From the NCBI RefSeq assembly GCF_907164915.1, contig NC_061869.1:45505771-45569770 (forward strand): a stretch of DNA of 64,000 nt, written 5' to 3'. Below are positions 34,566 through 45,202 of this stretch, piece by piece. Source of the stretch: Impatiens glandulifera (taxonomy: Eukaryota > Streptophyta > Magnoliopsida > Ericales > Balsaminaceae). The translations under genes were made by a program, and so were the position numbers. The first letter of the stretch is position 1; the number at the start of each line of letters is the position of its first letter. The notes below the pieces were generated by a model. The model was not told the DNA's origin. It did no database searches and worked only from the letters and a program-made list of their open reading frames with translations.

Positions 34566-36146
34566 GAATACTTTAATTCCGCGTTTATATCCCAGATTGA
34601 GCCGAAAAGAATAGATGAAGCATTGTCAGATCCGGATTGGATCTTGGGAATGCAAGAAGAGCTAAACCAGTTCGAGAGTAGTAAAGTCTGGTACCTAGTT
34701 CCCAGACCGAAAGATCAATCGGTCATAGGAACAAGATGGGTATTCAGAAACAAACTCAATGAGGACGGTTTGGTCACGAGGAACAAAGCCAGATTAGTGG
34801 CTCAAGGTTACAAACAGGAAGAAGACATTGATTTTGAAGAATCATTTGCCCCTGTAGCCAGGATTGAAGCCATTAGGATTTTTCTAGCCTTTGCTGCTTT
34901 CAAAAACTTTAAAGTTTTTCAAATGGATGTTAAAAGTGCATTTCTGAACTGTGATCTACGTGAAGAAGTGTATGTTGAACAACCACCCGGCTTCAAAAGC
35001 GCCGCATTTCCAAACCATGTATACCGGCTAAATAAAGCTTTATACGGTCTAAAGCAAGCACCTAGAGCCTGGTATGATACACTAACCGCGTTTCTATTAA
35101 AACATGATTTCACCATCGGTTCAGTGGATAAAACGCTGTTTAAATTTGAAAAGAAGGAACATATCCTACTTGTTCAAATCTATGTAGATGATATTATTTT
35201 CGGTTCCACCGATCCTAAGCTATGTGATAAATTCTCAAAAATGATGACTGACAAGTTTGAGATGAGTATGATAGGAGAATTAAGTTTCTTCCTAGGTCTT
35301 CAGGTTAAACAACTCAAAGAAGGAACATTCATCAGCCAACCTAAGTACACCAAGGAGCTGCTAAAGAAGTTTGGAATGGATACATGCTCCTCGGCGGCTA
35401 CTCCAATGAGCTCATCGATCAAACTGGACAGGGATGATGAGGGCCAATCGGTAGACCAGATTGCATACCGGGGGATGATCGGATCTCTCCTATACCTAAC
35501 TGCGAGCAGACCGAACATTCTGTTTGCGGTCGGTGTGTGTGGGAGATTTCAAGCAAATCCAAAGCAATCCCATTACACAGCCGTAAAGAGGATACTAAAG
35601 TATCTAAAAGGCACACCTGACGTCGGTCTGTGGTATCCAAAGGATTCGTCCTTTAACCTAACGAGCTATTCAGATGCAGACTATGCAGGGTGTAAGATTG
35701 ACAGGAAAAGCACAAGCGGTACGTGCCAATTTCTAGGTGACCGACTGGTGTCATGGCACAGCAAGAAACAGACATCGGTGGCCACATCAACCGCAGAGGC
35801 TGAATACTTGGCGGCCGGAAGTTGCTGTTCACAACTCCTCTGGATCCAACAACAGCTGAAGGACTTCGGTGTCATAGCCGAAGAGTCCCCGATCTTCTGT
35901 GACAATACAAGTGCCATTGCAATCACCTACAACCCGGTTCTCCACTCCTGAACCAAGCATATCGACATAAGGCATCACTTCATCCGGGAGCATGTCACGC
36001 TGAAGCATATCCGGCTGGAATACGTATCGACCGATCAACAAGTAGCCGATATCTTCACGAAGCCTCTACAGGAAGCTAAGTTTTCTCAATTCAGGCTTAC
36101 TCTCGGCTTAACCGACATTAGCCAAATCCTTCCAAAGGATGCTTAA
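34566..36146 (+). pseudogene. copia reverse transcriptase and RNase H (one stop)
   Basis: From [17 protein letters not shown] the frame is open through [41 protein letters not shown] (first catalytic Asp), [11 protein letters not shown] and YVDD followed by IIFGS. The connection and RNase H with [19 protein letters not shown] and FCDNTSAIA follow. A TGA at 35949-35951 stands where copy A has AGA (Arg). The same frame then runs on through TKHIDIRHHF and ADIFTKPLQEAKF to a stop at 36144-36146. All catalytic residues are present. Confidence 0.93.
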
Positions 36147-36594
36147 AGGGAAACCGGTTCAGACAGACAAAACCGGTAATTCATCCTAAACTGTTGAACT
36201 TCGAATCTTCGGGGTGTCTGTGGAAGAACCGCCTAGTTTATCACATAGAGTAAACCGACCGGCTACTTGGTGCATGCACCAAATAACCGCATCGGGATGA
36301 ACAACTGATACCTGACCGGTTCGGAAGCAGGCTACCCTAGATTATTTGAATTTCAAACAGAAGAGGAATAATTATTAGGGTCTACGGATATCCGTTCTGA
36401 AACATTACCCTCTCAAAGTAAAACTGGTCGCGCCTAAAAAGACGTGAAGATCTTTTGATATCTTTCACAGTCCAGGCCTATGACCGACAACCTAGTCTGA
36501 AAAAACCTGCCTATTTCATGCAAAATCTTATACCCTGCAGTCAATAGACATTATCTCATTCAATACCTGGACAATAGGATAGTCCCCAAACTAG
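36147..36594 (+). other. pol to ORF1 spacer, copy B
   Basis: Non-coding. It shares the AAAAGACGTGAAGAT and GTCCAGGCCTATGAC blocks with copy A. Probable upstream promoter region for ORF1. Confidence 0.55.
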
Positions 36595-36602
36595 TATTTA
36601 AG
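36595..36602 (+). promoter_or_regulatory. TATA-like box of ORF1, copy B
   Basis: TATTTAAG lies 68 bp before the ATG at 36663, the same distance as in copy A. Confidence 0.5.
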
Positions 36603-36662
36603 GGAAGCACACATTCACTAAAACATTCACAAGACAAAACACATCCTCTCACTAAGGCAACC

Positions 36663-37418
36663 ATGTCTCAGTTCCCAAACATTCTTCAAGTTGATTTTCA
36701 ATCTTGCTCCAGTACCGAGCACTATGAAGTGTATAGGATGATTAAGGCTCTGGAAGATACTGGCATTCAGTATTTTCTGGACGATAAGCAAACTGTTTAC
36801 CCTGAATCTATTCTGGAGTTTTTCTATAATGCCAGAGTGTTCAGGGGTACCCCTCATTTTGATACCCACATTCAATCCAAGGTGGGGGGTATTATCTTCG
36901 ATTTCACCGAGCAGGACTTCGCTCGGTGCTTTAGTCTGCCTAAGTAAGGGCTGACAGACCTCAACCCACCGGCCAACATTAAGGCTGAGGTCTCCCTCTC
37001 TCTTGCCAGGTCGGATGAGCCGGTTGACGATCATGGCGCTAAGTCACACCTGAGGGCTGAATATCAGCTCCTCAACGATGTGATAGGTAGGGGCATCTTT
37101 GGAAGGGATGTCACCAACACCTACTGTGCCGCGACCTTCAACATGATGGCGGCCATTGTCACCAGTACGCCGGTAAACTGGTCCAGGGTGTTATTCGACG
37201 TCCTCATCTGGATGGTCGACATCCGGTCAGTCGGTCTCATTCCCCAAATAAGCAGCCTTCTCGTGGAACTTGGTGTCCCAACCTGTCCCGACGAAGGTTT
37301 GAACCAAGCCCAGGTGCTAACCAGGGAGATAACCGACTCATTCTATGATCGGTTTGAGAGAGCCTGGAGGAGGAGGAACTTCAATCCCCTCCGTGAAGCC
37401 ACTTCCCGCGCACGTTAA
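36663..37418 (+). pseudogene. accessory ORF1, copy B (one nonsense codon)
   Basis: Starts MSQFPNILQVDFQS. The family domain is complete: EDTGIQYFL, SILEFFYNARVFRG, a GGIIFDF strand, RCFSLPK. A TAA at 36945-36947 stands where copy C has CAA (Gln), a C-to-T change. The same frame then continues through AEYQLLNDVIGRGIFGRD, FNMMAAI, TPVNWSRVLFDVLIWM and ELGVPTCP to a stop at 37416-37418. Length about 251 codons. Role unknown. Confidence 0.85.
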
Positions 37419-37784
37419 GTCACTCCTTCTTGCACCCGGTAATCTGGCTGTACGTACCGGGTGTATTTTTATCCAACATCATTATGATCACTTCGGCTTC
37501 TCTTATGTCTTTCCTCGGTTTTATTTCCATCGGTCTCTTTTGTTCACCACTCATTATGTTATTGCATTTAATGAAAACGGTCTTTAATCAATAAGGTACC
37601 TCCCAAACTAACTAAATATTCAATACCCAACTAACTTGGTTACCCTTCAACAAACATTTACCTCGAAGACTGCAAATAGTCAAAAAGCACACTCTGCCCA
37701 ATGACCTTGGAAACATAAAGATTCTTTTGCTTAATAAAACAAAACTAACAAGCAAAGCTTATGTTTTCCCTCCAAAACCGACCC

Positions 37785-37792
37785 TATATAAG
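37785..37792 (+). promoter_or_regulatory. TATA box of ORF2, copy B
   Basis: TATATAAG, 96 bp before the ORF2 ATG at 37881. The flanks match copies A and C. Confidence 0.7.
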
Positions 37793-37880
37793 GAGTCATC
37801 CTCTAACCAACTTACTACATACGAAAGCATAAAAACACTTCCAAAATACTTTGAATTCCATCTCTCTCAATATCGTCTTC

Positions 37881-38585
37881 ATGCCGAGCCGAACATTGGG
37901 AAACTTCTTAAGCATTGACTTCGACTCTTACATGGGAGAGAGGGACGGAAATCCTGAACAGGAGCTCACGTTTCACTCTCTCACTGCAACCGGTCTTCAA
38001 CCTTTTCTTGAAGAGGCCGGTCCAATTCTCCTAGAGGATGTCAAGGCCTTCTTTCGAAGCGCCTGCATCAGGGGAAAGTATGTCGTCTCTACCGTCAGAG
38101 ATCACACATTCTGGATCGATGAAGCTGAATTTGCTTCACTATTCGACCTACCCACTGAAGGATTCTCTGACTTTCCAACCATAGAGGACCTAGCGGGATT
38201 TGAACTCGCCCAATACCTATCGGCCACCCCTTCTCCGGTGGAACACTATGGGCCAAAAACCCAGCTTGCTAGTCACGGTCAACTACTTCTCGAAATCGTG
38301 ACCCGTTCGATCCTGTGCCAATCGCCGAATCAACGGTATTCTAGAAATACCTACAACATTATGACCCACATCCTTTGCGAATCGGCCATCAACTGGTCCA
38401 CGGTCATATTCGAAAACCTCAAGAATATGGTGCTGACCAAGAGAGGTCTCGGTTATGCACCGCATATCAGCAAGCTGATTCTTGGGTACCGGCCGGAGTT
38501 TGGACCAGGGACACCGGCCTCCTCCTCGAACATCCTCGACAAGGATTCCGCAATAGACCGAATTTCTAGAATGTCTTTCCCATAG
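37881..38585 (+). CDS. accessory ORF2, copy B (intact)
   Basis: Intact 234-codon frame starting MPSRTLGNFLSIDFDS. An in-frame upstream ATG at 37851 exists, but 37881 aligns with copies A and C and is preferred. Domain landmarks: TATGLQPFL, LEDVKAFFRSACIRG, LFDLPTEGFSDF, RSILCQSPNQRYS, INWSTVIFENLKNM, LGYAPHISKLIL, GPGTPASSSNIL. It has no signal peptide or membrane segment. ORF2 is the best preserved of the three accessory genes, open in A and B and with only one stop in C. Confidence 0.85.
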   Translation: MPSRTLGNFLSIDFDSYMGERDGNPEQELTFHSLTATGLQPFLEEAGPILLEDVKAFFRSACIRGKYVVSTVRDHTFWIDEAEFASLFDLPTEGFSDFPTIEDLAGFELAQYLSATPSPVEHYGPKTQLASHGQLLLEIVTRSILCQSPNQRYSRNTYNIMTHILCESAINWSTVIFENLKNMVLTKRGLGYAPHISKLILGYRPEFGPGTPASSSNILDKDSAIDRISRMSFP

Positions 38586-39050
38586 ACTGTACTTTCCGTT
38601 AATTATGTATGCCTATTCCAATACCGATCCTTTTATCGGTTTTCTTTCCGCAATGTTTCTTGAATTCAATCTCACTCTAGTTTAAATGACCGGGTCTTCT
38701 TAATACCTTGAATATTTATCTAAGTAACCGGTTAACATCTTCAAAACCGCGTTCTTATCCGGTCACATAAAATCGCTTAACATAAAAAGATTTCAAACAC
38801 TCTAATCATTCGAAATAACCGATTAAACTTAGAAACCGCACCATCAATCGGTCTCAAAAGAAGAGTGTGTCATAAATGGCGTAAGCAAAAGTTTTGGAAA
38901 GAAGTTTCCCGCCCAAAACTCCCGCCCCCCCGACTTACCGCCCATAGTTTGGCGCCTAATCCGTTCCCGCCAATGGTTTGCCGCTCATTTGCTTTGGAGG
39001 GAACTTTCCCGCCCAATGTTGATGGGACGGTTATGTTTCCAAACCGCACC
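38586..39050 (+). other. ORF2 to ORF3 spacer, copy B
   Basis: Non-coding. It carries AACCGGTT-type motifs and the TTCCCGCC / TTTGCCGC series also seen before ORF3 in A and C. Confidence 0.5.
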
Positions 39051-39058
39051 TATAAGAG
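39051..39058 (+). promoter_or_regulatory. TATA box of ORF3, copy B
   Basis: TATAAGAG, 131 bp before the ATG at 39182, followed by the CATTCTCACGCGAA leader block shared with A and C. Confidence 0.65.
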
Positions 39059-39181
39059 GAGCCCTCGGTCATTTTACTTCATTCTCACGCGAATTTGCTT
39101 TCTTTCTCTAAAAAAAAGCTTTCAAACTCTCTCAAGCGGTTTTCTGCACTTACTCTCCTCAAACTCTCTTAATTCTCTAAG

Positions 39182-41766
39182 ATGGGGCGTGATTCGGCTT
39201 TGTTTAGGCACCTATCTCAGGTGGATTTCGAGGAAATCCGGCTGAAAGGTACGTCCGAGGCAAAGGAGGTTATTGACCGGGTAATCAAAACCGGTCTGGA
39301 ATATTTCCTTGGCGGTCCTCATGTTATATACAAAGATGCGGTCGAAGAATTGTTCAAGACCGCAACCATCTCCAACGACAAAATCAAAGCAACTGTATGC
39401 GGTTCTGAAATAGAGCTCACCGAGGCATCGGTGGCAGAGAGCCTGCGCCTTCCGACAACCGGCCAGGATGCAACGGCAGACATAGAGTACAAAACCTTTG
39501 AGGCGGCTTGCCAGATTCTATCGGCAACTAAAGAACCGATCTAAGTATCCGGCAGCAAACAAATGTTGAAGCCGGAGTATATCCCAATATGTGACATCTT
39601 CGCAAGGGCGATTCTGGCGAGGGGAGGAAACTACAGCAACCTCACAAAGGACAAAATCAGGATGTTGATTGGCCTGATAGAGGGAAGAAAGGTCAACTGG
39701 GCAAAAGCGGTGTTCAGCAACCTAATGGATATGGTGAAACCGGATTCAAATCAGTCGTGGGGATACGCCGTTCCCCTCGGTAAGATCTTCCTTCACCATA
39801 ATATCAACATAGGTCCCGGCGTCGTTGTCGCAGATCGATGCCTCATCAGATCAAAACAATTCTTAGAAAGGAAGCAGCCGGCCCCCGGTTCCACAGGTGG
39901 CCGAAAGAAGAAAGCCGATAAGAAAGCGGCCCCGGCCAAAGCAAAGGCCGAAAGCAAAGAGAAAGTAACTTTCTCGGAACCGCCGCAGCAAACCGAGGAT
40001 GAGGAGTCGGCTTCCCTCTCTGAGAGAACCGACACGGAGAAGACCGAGGATGATAGATCGGTCAATGAAGACGACAATTCGGCCAAGAGCCCCAATGAAG
40101 CCGGACCTAACACCAACCCTGAGACCACCGAAGGTGGTGAAGAGGATGATGAAGAGGACGGTGAAGAAGCCGGTAATGAGGGCGGCGACAAAGAGAAGGA
40201 GGAGGCCGAAGAAGCAGAGGCCGATAGGATATCTCTGAAACTCCTTCAGGGCGTCAAAAAGCGAGCCGAGTCAATTGAAGAATTATACCTGGAATGGCAC
40301 GATCACCGGTACGGCACACCGTATAGAAAAATCCTACCGGGCCACACAGACTTAGTGTGCCTCCACAGATTGTAGGAAGTGGAGGACTTAATCATGAATC
40401 TTACAAACTCCAACACACTTCAAGAGGTATTACACCGAACCTGCCTCTTAAAACCGAAAGTCCAACTACGGAAGCTAACAACACGCATCTGGAAAATTAC
40501 GGAGGAGCTCAAAACGATGGGACCGGAAGACACCTTGGCACCGCGGGTGTTAGAAAGGCTTGAAAAAGCCAAAGGGAACTCATTCAAGAAATCGAACGGC
40601 TAGAGGCAATATGCAGTCGAATGAAAATACCGGTTTATACTGCTCCCCAGATCGAAACGACTCCGGATCACTGCCCAACTCCTCCGAAGGAGAATGCGGC
40701 ATCAAAGGAATCCGATGAAAGAGCCGATCCCGATCTCACCGGGCAATCACCTCCTCCACAACCGGAAGTCTCCGCTTCAGACTTCACAAAGGAATGGGTT
40801 GAGGGACGTCTCCAAAGGCTTGAAGAATCGACCGCAGAACGGATTGACAACCGAATTCAAGAGTTTGAAGACTCCGCGGTTCAGCCATTCAAGGATAGAG
40901 TCCAAAGAATCACTGGCTCGGCACTCAAGTTCGCCGACACCACATGGTATCTCTTGAATTCCAATCGGGACCGAATCTCAGAAGTCAACGAAGATCTACA
41001 GGAAGAGGTGGCTCTACGCGGTAAATATGTTAAGCGAACCGCAATTCTGGAGGATTCGACCTCAGAGTTAAAGAAAGACTTCGATCGGCTTGAAAGAGAA
41101 ACCGATCACCGATTGACAACGATGGCTGATGACCTGGTTGGCACAACACTCGATCGGGTCTCCGAACTCGAGAAGAAAAATGTGGATCTCGTGGCCGAAC
41201 TTAAGGCGCTCTCCGAACAGGTTGTCGAATTGCTGAGGGTAAAGATGAACGCGGACGCCGCGGCTGTAGCGACTGATGCTGAAACGGCCAAGAGAGTCCA
41301 GGATGCGCTGGATGCCGAAGCAAGTAAGGAGAAGGAGGCACCACGTTCATCTCAACTTACCGAAGAGGAAGAGGAAGCCGCGCGGATTAAAAGGGCAGAG
41401 GCCTTGTTCCCGGGACTTACAAAGAAAGCAGCCGCTCAGGCTGCGGAGGATGCTGAGCGGTTGGAAAGGGAAACACGGAGGCTGAAAGGATACGCAGCCG
41501 AAAACAAGAAGAAAAAGGCGGCTGCCTCCGTCTCAGCACCGAAAAAGCGAAAGAGGGAAGCCCCAAAGAAAGTTCAAATAGTCGACCTGCTCGATGAGGT
41601 CACCGAAACGGTCATCACGAGTACATCGCAGCAGGCCGATCAAGTCGAAGAGGAAGTTGAAGAACAACTGCAGTCCCGGTCTACAAGACGACGGCCTTCC
41701 GAACCGACCAGTCGACAGCAACCGAAGAAAAAGAAGAGCATATATGACTTCTCGGACTCGGAATAG
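39182..41766 (+). pseudogene. accessory ORF3, copy B (long coiled-coil protein; two stops, one frameshift)
   Basis: About 861 codons. Residues 1-220 are the shared domain (LSQVDFEEIR, KTGLEYFLGG, AVEELFKTA, LRLPTTGQD, KVNWAKAVFSNL, SWGYAVPLGK). About 230-345 is Lys-rich then strongly acidic. Then come long heptad-rich coiled-coil segments (40780-41480), a basic cluster PKKRKREAPKK (about 41540-41570) and the conserved C-terminus YDFSDSE. In-frame stops are at 39542-39544 and 40373-40375, and one base is missing near 40575. The basic cluster suggests nuclear localisation and the coil suggests oligomerisation; both are inference. Confidence 0.85.
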
Positions 41767-41906
41767 GGACTCTCTTTCCTTTACTTATCTTAGTGCTCTT
41801 ACATATTATGTTATTTTCGGTTATCTATACTATATATAAAGCTACTTTTCAAACCGGCCATCTCTTGCATCTCTACTTAGTTTTGATAATTTTAAATAAA
41901 ATAATC

Positions 41907-42084
41907 AAAAAGGGAGAAATTGATAAGATAAAAGATAAAGACTCTTCCAAAATTTTTCTCAAAAATTTTCGAAAAATTCTCCTAAGCCATTTTAAAAAAT
42001 CCGGTCAAACAAAACAATCGGCCTACGGTTGCAAACTTACATGATTTTGATAATTTTAAATAAAATAATCAAAAAGGGAGAAAT
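41907..42084 (+). other. polypurine tract doublet, copy B
   Basis: AAAAAGGGAGAAAT at 42071-42084 abuts the 3' LTR. An identical tract at 41907-41920, 164 bp upstream, is followed by TGATAAGATAAAA. Both are preceded by TTTTAAATAAAATAATC. Confidence 0.88.
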
Positions 42085-43401
42085 TGTTAGATAAAATCAG
42101 ACCGGTTCAAATAAATCTAACTTAAATAAACTTTCCATGCAGGAACAAGGAACCGGACCGGATAAACAAAAGAACCGGCTAAGAAAACTAACCGGTCAAG
42201 CTAGTAAACCGACCAAGAATACCTGGAACTTGACCGCACAAAGAAAGGATCGGCCAAAGCAAAACCGGAAACATCAAACAGCCGATCAGCCACAAGGCAG
42301 AGGAACAACCGGAAGAAGTCCGGTTACATCACTCATACCAAAAGCCATTCGGTTAAGACAAATGGCCGACCAGTACAAGAAGATAATTTAGGTATCTGTT
42401 GAGAATGATACCAAAGGAACAGACTGAACACTTCCATATCCATACAAGTCTGAGGAAAGCATGCAGGCTGCAGAAGACAGTTCTACCGGATCTTTCCACT
42501 TCGGAATAAGTCAGAAAGGAAATCTTCCAAGTACAGACAACTGTCCAACAGACAGTGTCTACATTGAGTAAAAGACAAACCCAGCAGGTTTTTCTTACAA
42601 ACCGGAAGAACAGACCGCCAGGTCTAAGACAAAATACCAGGTCTGAGGTTGACCATCAGGTCTGAGGAAATGACCGCAGGTCTGAATCTCTGAAACACTG
42701 AATCACTGCACCTCTGTTCAGCCAATCAGATTCAAGGCAGTGAAATATGACCGTTGGAATATTTCACCTATAAAAAGGGGCAGTTGAAGAAGATTAAATG
42801 CGGGACAAGTAAGATACAGTGAAGCAACTGAGAAATTCTAAGAGCATTTACTCCACAAGTGATAAGATTGTGTTATTCTAGAAAGCCTAAGTGCTAAAGC
42901 TAAAGTGTGTGTTTTACAATTTCGGTGTAAATTGTAAGAGTGTTATCGAGCAGGAAATAAGTCTCGATCAGTTTGTACTTGTATTCCTTAGTGAATATCC
43001 TTCTCGCGGTTTCGAGAGGAAGGGGTGACGTAGGAGTTTTATCTCCGAACATCCATAAAATCTGTCTTGTTATTTACTGTCTGTCGATTACATTATCTAA
43101 CCGATTCACACCGATATAACCGACTTAACTCTATCCAAGCCGAATTTCCAGAATACCGAAGCCGACCCATCAAATCTCAAATCTCCATCATATAATACCG
43201 ATTTTGCCTATCATACAAGTGTGCCGCTTCAACCTGAAAGCAAACCTCTTCCGCGCTTGAACCTAGTTCAAGGGTTTGTGACAGGTTGTGTAGTATTGAA
43301 ACCCCGGTGTTAATCTCTAACCGGATTAACCACCACCTTACGAGTAAGAACCGCAAACCGGTCCAACCCCCGGTCCTCCAGCGGCTACCTAGATCCTAAC
43401 A
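42085..43401 (+). repeat. 3' LTR of copy B
   Basis: 1317 bp, about 17 substitutions from the 5' LTR by eye count and no length change. TATA region around 42767-42776. Confidence 0.95.
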
Positions 43402-43406
43402 AAAAC

Positions 43407-44073
43407 AGTCTGTATAATGTAAGCCTTTGATCACCACCAGTATCTAAATTCCCACGTTGTTCCAGAAAATATTATTTGAACATGAAAGACTATCTATCTC
43501 ACTGTCGAGCTAGCTAGGAAGTAATTAAAAAGAAGGCAAAAGCAAATAAAAGTGATTCAGAAAGACGGAAGCAATGAGAAAAAGCTAGATAAGAAAACCT
43601 GAAAGCCACTTTACTGAAAACCATTGATCTTGATCAAAATTTTGACTAAGTTTTTTTCATTTTACAAACTTGATTTCATCCGAATTCACATCCATATAAA
43701 TGAGATTCTTGACAAAGAAGAGTATTTCCAAAAGGAATTTACTAATTGTTTCTGATCCATAATAAGGTTTCAAATTAGTATTTTAATTAGGTATTCTTCC
43801 TTTGTAGTTCTGAAGACACCTAAAACTCACCAAAGGAGGAAGAAGAATAATTCTTCTACTTAATTAAGAAGGTTAGATTGATCTCTCTCAAACCTTCCTC
43901 TGAAAATTTGGTGAACTTTGGAAATCATGTTAGTATAAAATTGCAAGCTTTTTATTGATGTCTCTCTCTCTATAAAAAAAAGTCTCTTCATAGATGATGT
44001 GTATTTTACTATTTAGTGTTCTGATAGTATTTTGTGGTTAAATTATTAGAATGCAAGTACTAGAGAAAAATGG
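43407..44073. other. CACTA internal DNA right of copia copy B
   Basis: AT-rich and non-coding, ending in an intron-like stretch (ATTATTAG at 44042-44049) before the transposase-associated exon. Confidence 0.5.
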
Positions 44074-44343
44074 ATGACTTTGCGTCGAGATCATCCAAAA
44101 CATGAGGAAGGGGTTGACAAATTCTTAGATTATGCAGAGACTAGTACAGGAAGAGAGAAATTAGTGTGTCCTTGTGTGAAATGTGTGAACTCTAATTATG
44201 AGATTAGAGAAGTTGTGAAGACTCATCTGATTATTTATGGTATTAATGTCAACTATGAATTCTGGTATTGTCATGGTGAAAAGAGGATTTCTGATGATAT
44301 TATGTATGTTGATGATGATAACGGTGAATCAGACGAAAGTTTA
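44074..44343 (+). pseudogene. CACTA transposase-associated domain fragment (TNPD N-terminus)
   Basis: The frame reads MTLRRDHPKHEEGVDKFLDY, then CPCVKCVN, VVKTHLIIYGINVNYEFWY and CHGE. This is the Cys/His-containing transposase-associated domain (Transpos_assoc type) that begins plant CACTA TNPD proteins. An upstream in-frame W (aaa tgg atg) fits the usual W before MT. After an acidic tail the frame degenerates and no DDE domain follows. It confirms the CACTA identity of the host element. Confidence 0.8.
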
Positions 44344-44599
44344 GAAGATGATATCACATATTGCATTCTTAATGTCACATTTCCCGCCCCCACCTTCAGA
44401 TTAGAAGTTTTTATGAAGACATGTATGTTAAGTGAACTAGATACATTTTGCGTATTATGGATCTTATTTTTGTTATGTAAGTTTTATTTTTGCTATATAT
44501 GTTTTGATTGATTATTGCTGATATTTGGTAGTGCTCATATTTAGTATGAACAGGGATTGGGAAATTGAAAAAATAAATATTTTTTTTAAAAAAAAAAAG

Positions 44600-44800
44600 A
44601 TGACCGATAGTTTTTAGCTAAAACTGTGGGTGTTGAATAATATACATGCCGACAGTTTTATTAAAAACTGTTGGTATTGATTAAAGTATTGCCGACAATT
44701 TTATGGTATTGTGCAGACAGTTTTATCAAAAGATGTTGGTATTGATTAAGCTACTTGCCGACAGTTTTTGATAAAAGCTGTTGGTATTGCCTAGTCCACT
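44600..44800. repeat. CACTA right subterminal repeats
   Basis: Four or more units of GCCGACAGTTTTAT.AAAA alternate with inverted AACTGTTGGTATTG. Such short inverted motifs are the usual TNPA-type binding sites at CACTA ends. Confidence 0.75.
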
Positions 44801-45202
44801 TTAGACGAGAGTTCCTGGAACACTGTCGGAAAAACCGTTTCCCTTTTCCCAACACATGCAATACCGAGAGACGTAGACGGGTATTCAAACCGTTGGGTGT
44901 GTACTAATAGCGACAGTTTTATGGGCTTTAAGGACAGTTAATGTCGTCCTTAAAATCTCAGTTTCCACTAGTGTAATAGTAGTGTAATAATGATCAAATT
45001 GTCTAACTTTCTGATCTGACTGATTTGTTTGATTTAAAGAATGTTTTGAGCTAGAGATCCTAACTTTTTCTTAGTTCCTGATTTGACTTTTTGCTTTAAA
45101 ACCTCCATTCTCCTATCCATCTTTCTAATCTGACTTATTTTATTTTGGCAGTTGAAGTTCATCTCGGAACGTCTGATTTGACTTAATTATTTTATGTTGG
45201 CA

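Larger units (their letters stand above)
29234..43401 (+). mobile_element. Ty1/copia element copy B, full length, inactive
   Basis: LTRs of equal length (1317 bp) begin TGTTAGATAAAATC and end GATCCTAACA. The 5-bp duplication AAAAC flanks the element (29229-29233 and 43402-43406). Order: LTR, PBS, gag, protease-integrase, RT-RNase H, ORF1, ORF2, ORF3, PPT, LTR. At about 13.7 kb without the secondary insertion it is much longer than usual copia elements. By eye the LTRs differ at about 17 positions (about 1.3%), so the insertion is fairly recent. Pol carries a nonsense codon, a frameshift, a solo-LTR insertion and another nonsense codon. ORF1 has one nonsense codon, and ORF3 has two plus a frameshift. 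Confidence 0.95.
26821..44973 (+). mobile_element. CACTA (En/Spm-type) element, interrupted by copia copy B
   Basis: The ends are CACTAGTGAAAAT (26821) and TTTCCACTAGTG (to 44973), and a 3-bp TAA duplication flanks them (26818-26820 and 44974-44976). Subterminal GCCGACAGTTTTAT.AAAA motifs occur in both orientations near both ends (26930-27000, 27710-27830, 44600-44800). Without the nested copia element and its target duplicate it is about 3.98 kb. It contains a ubiquitin-like exon and a transposase-associated-domain fragment but no DDE core, so it is non-autonomous. Confidence 0.88.

Noticed and set aside
36663..41766. Accessory ORFs as a retroviral envelope gene
   Set aside because: No signal peptide, transmembrane segment, glycosylation-rich surface or furin-type site is seen in any of the three ORFs.
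44074..44511. Complete CACTA transposase gene
   Set aside because: Only the N-terminal transposase-associated domain is readable; no DDE core follows before the element ends.
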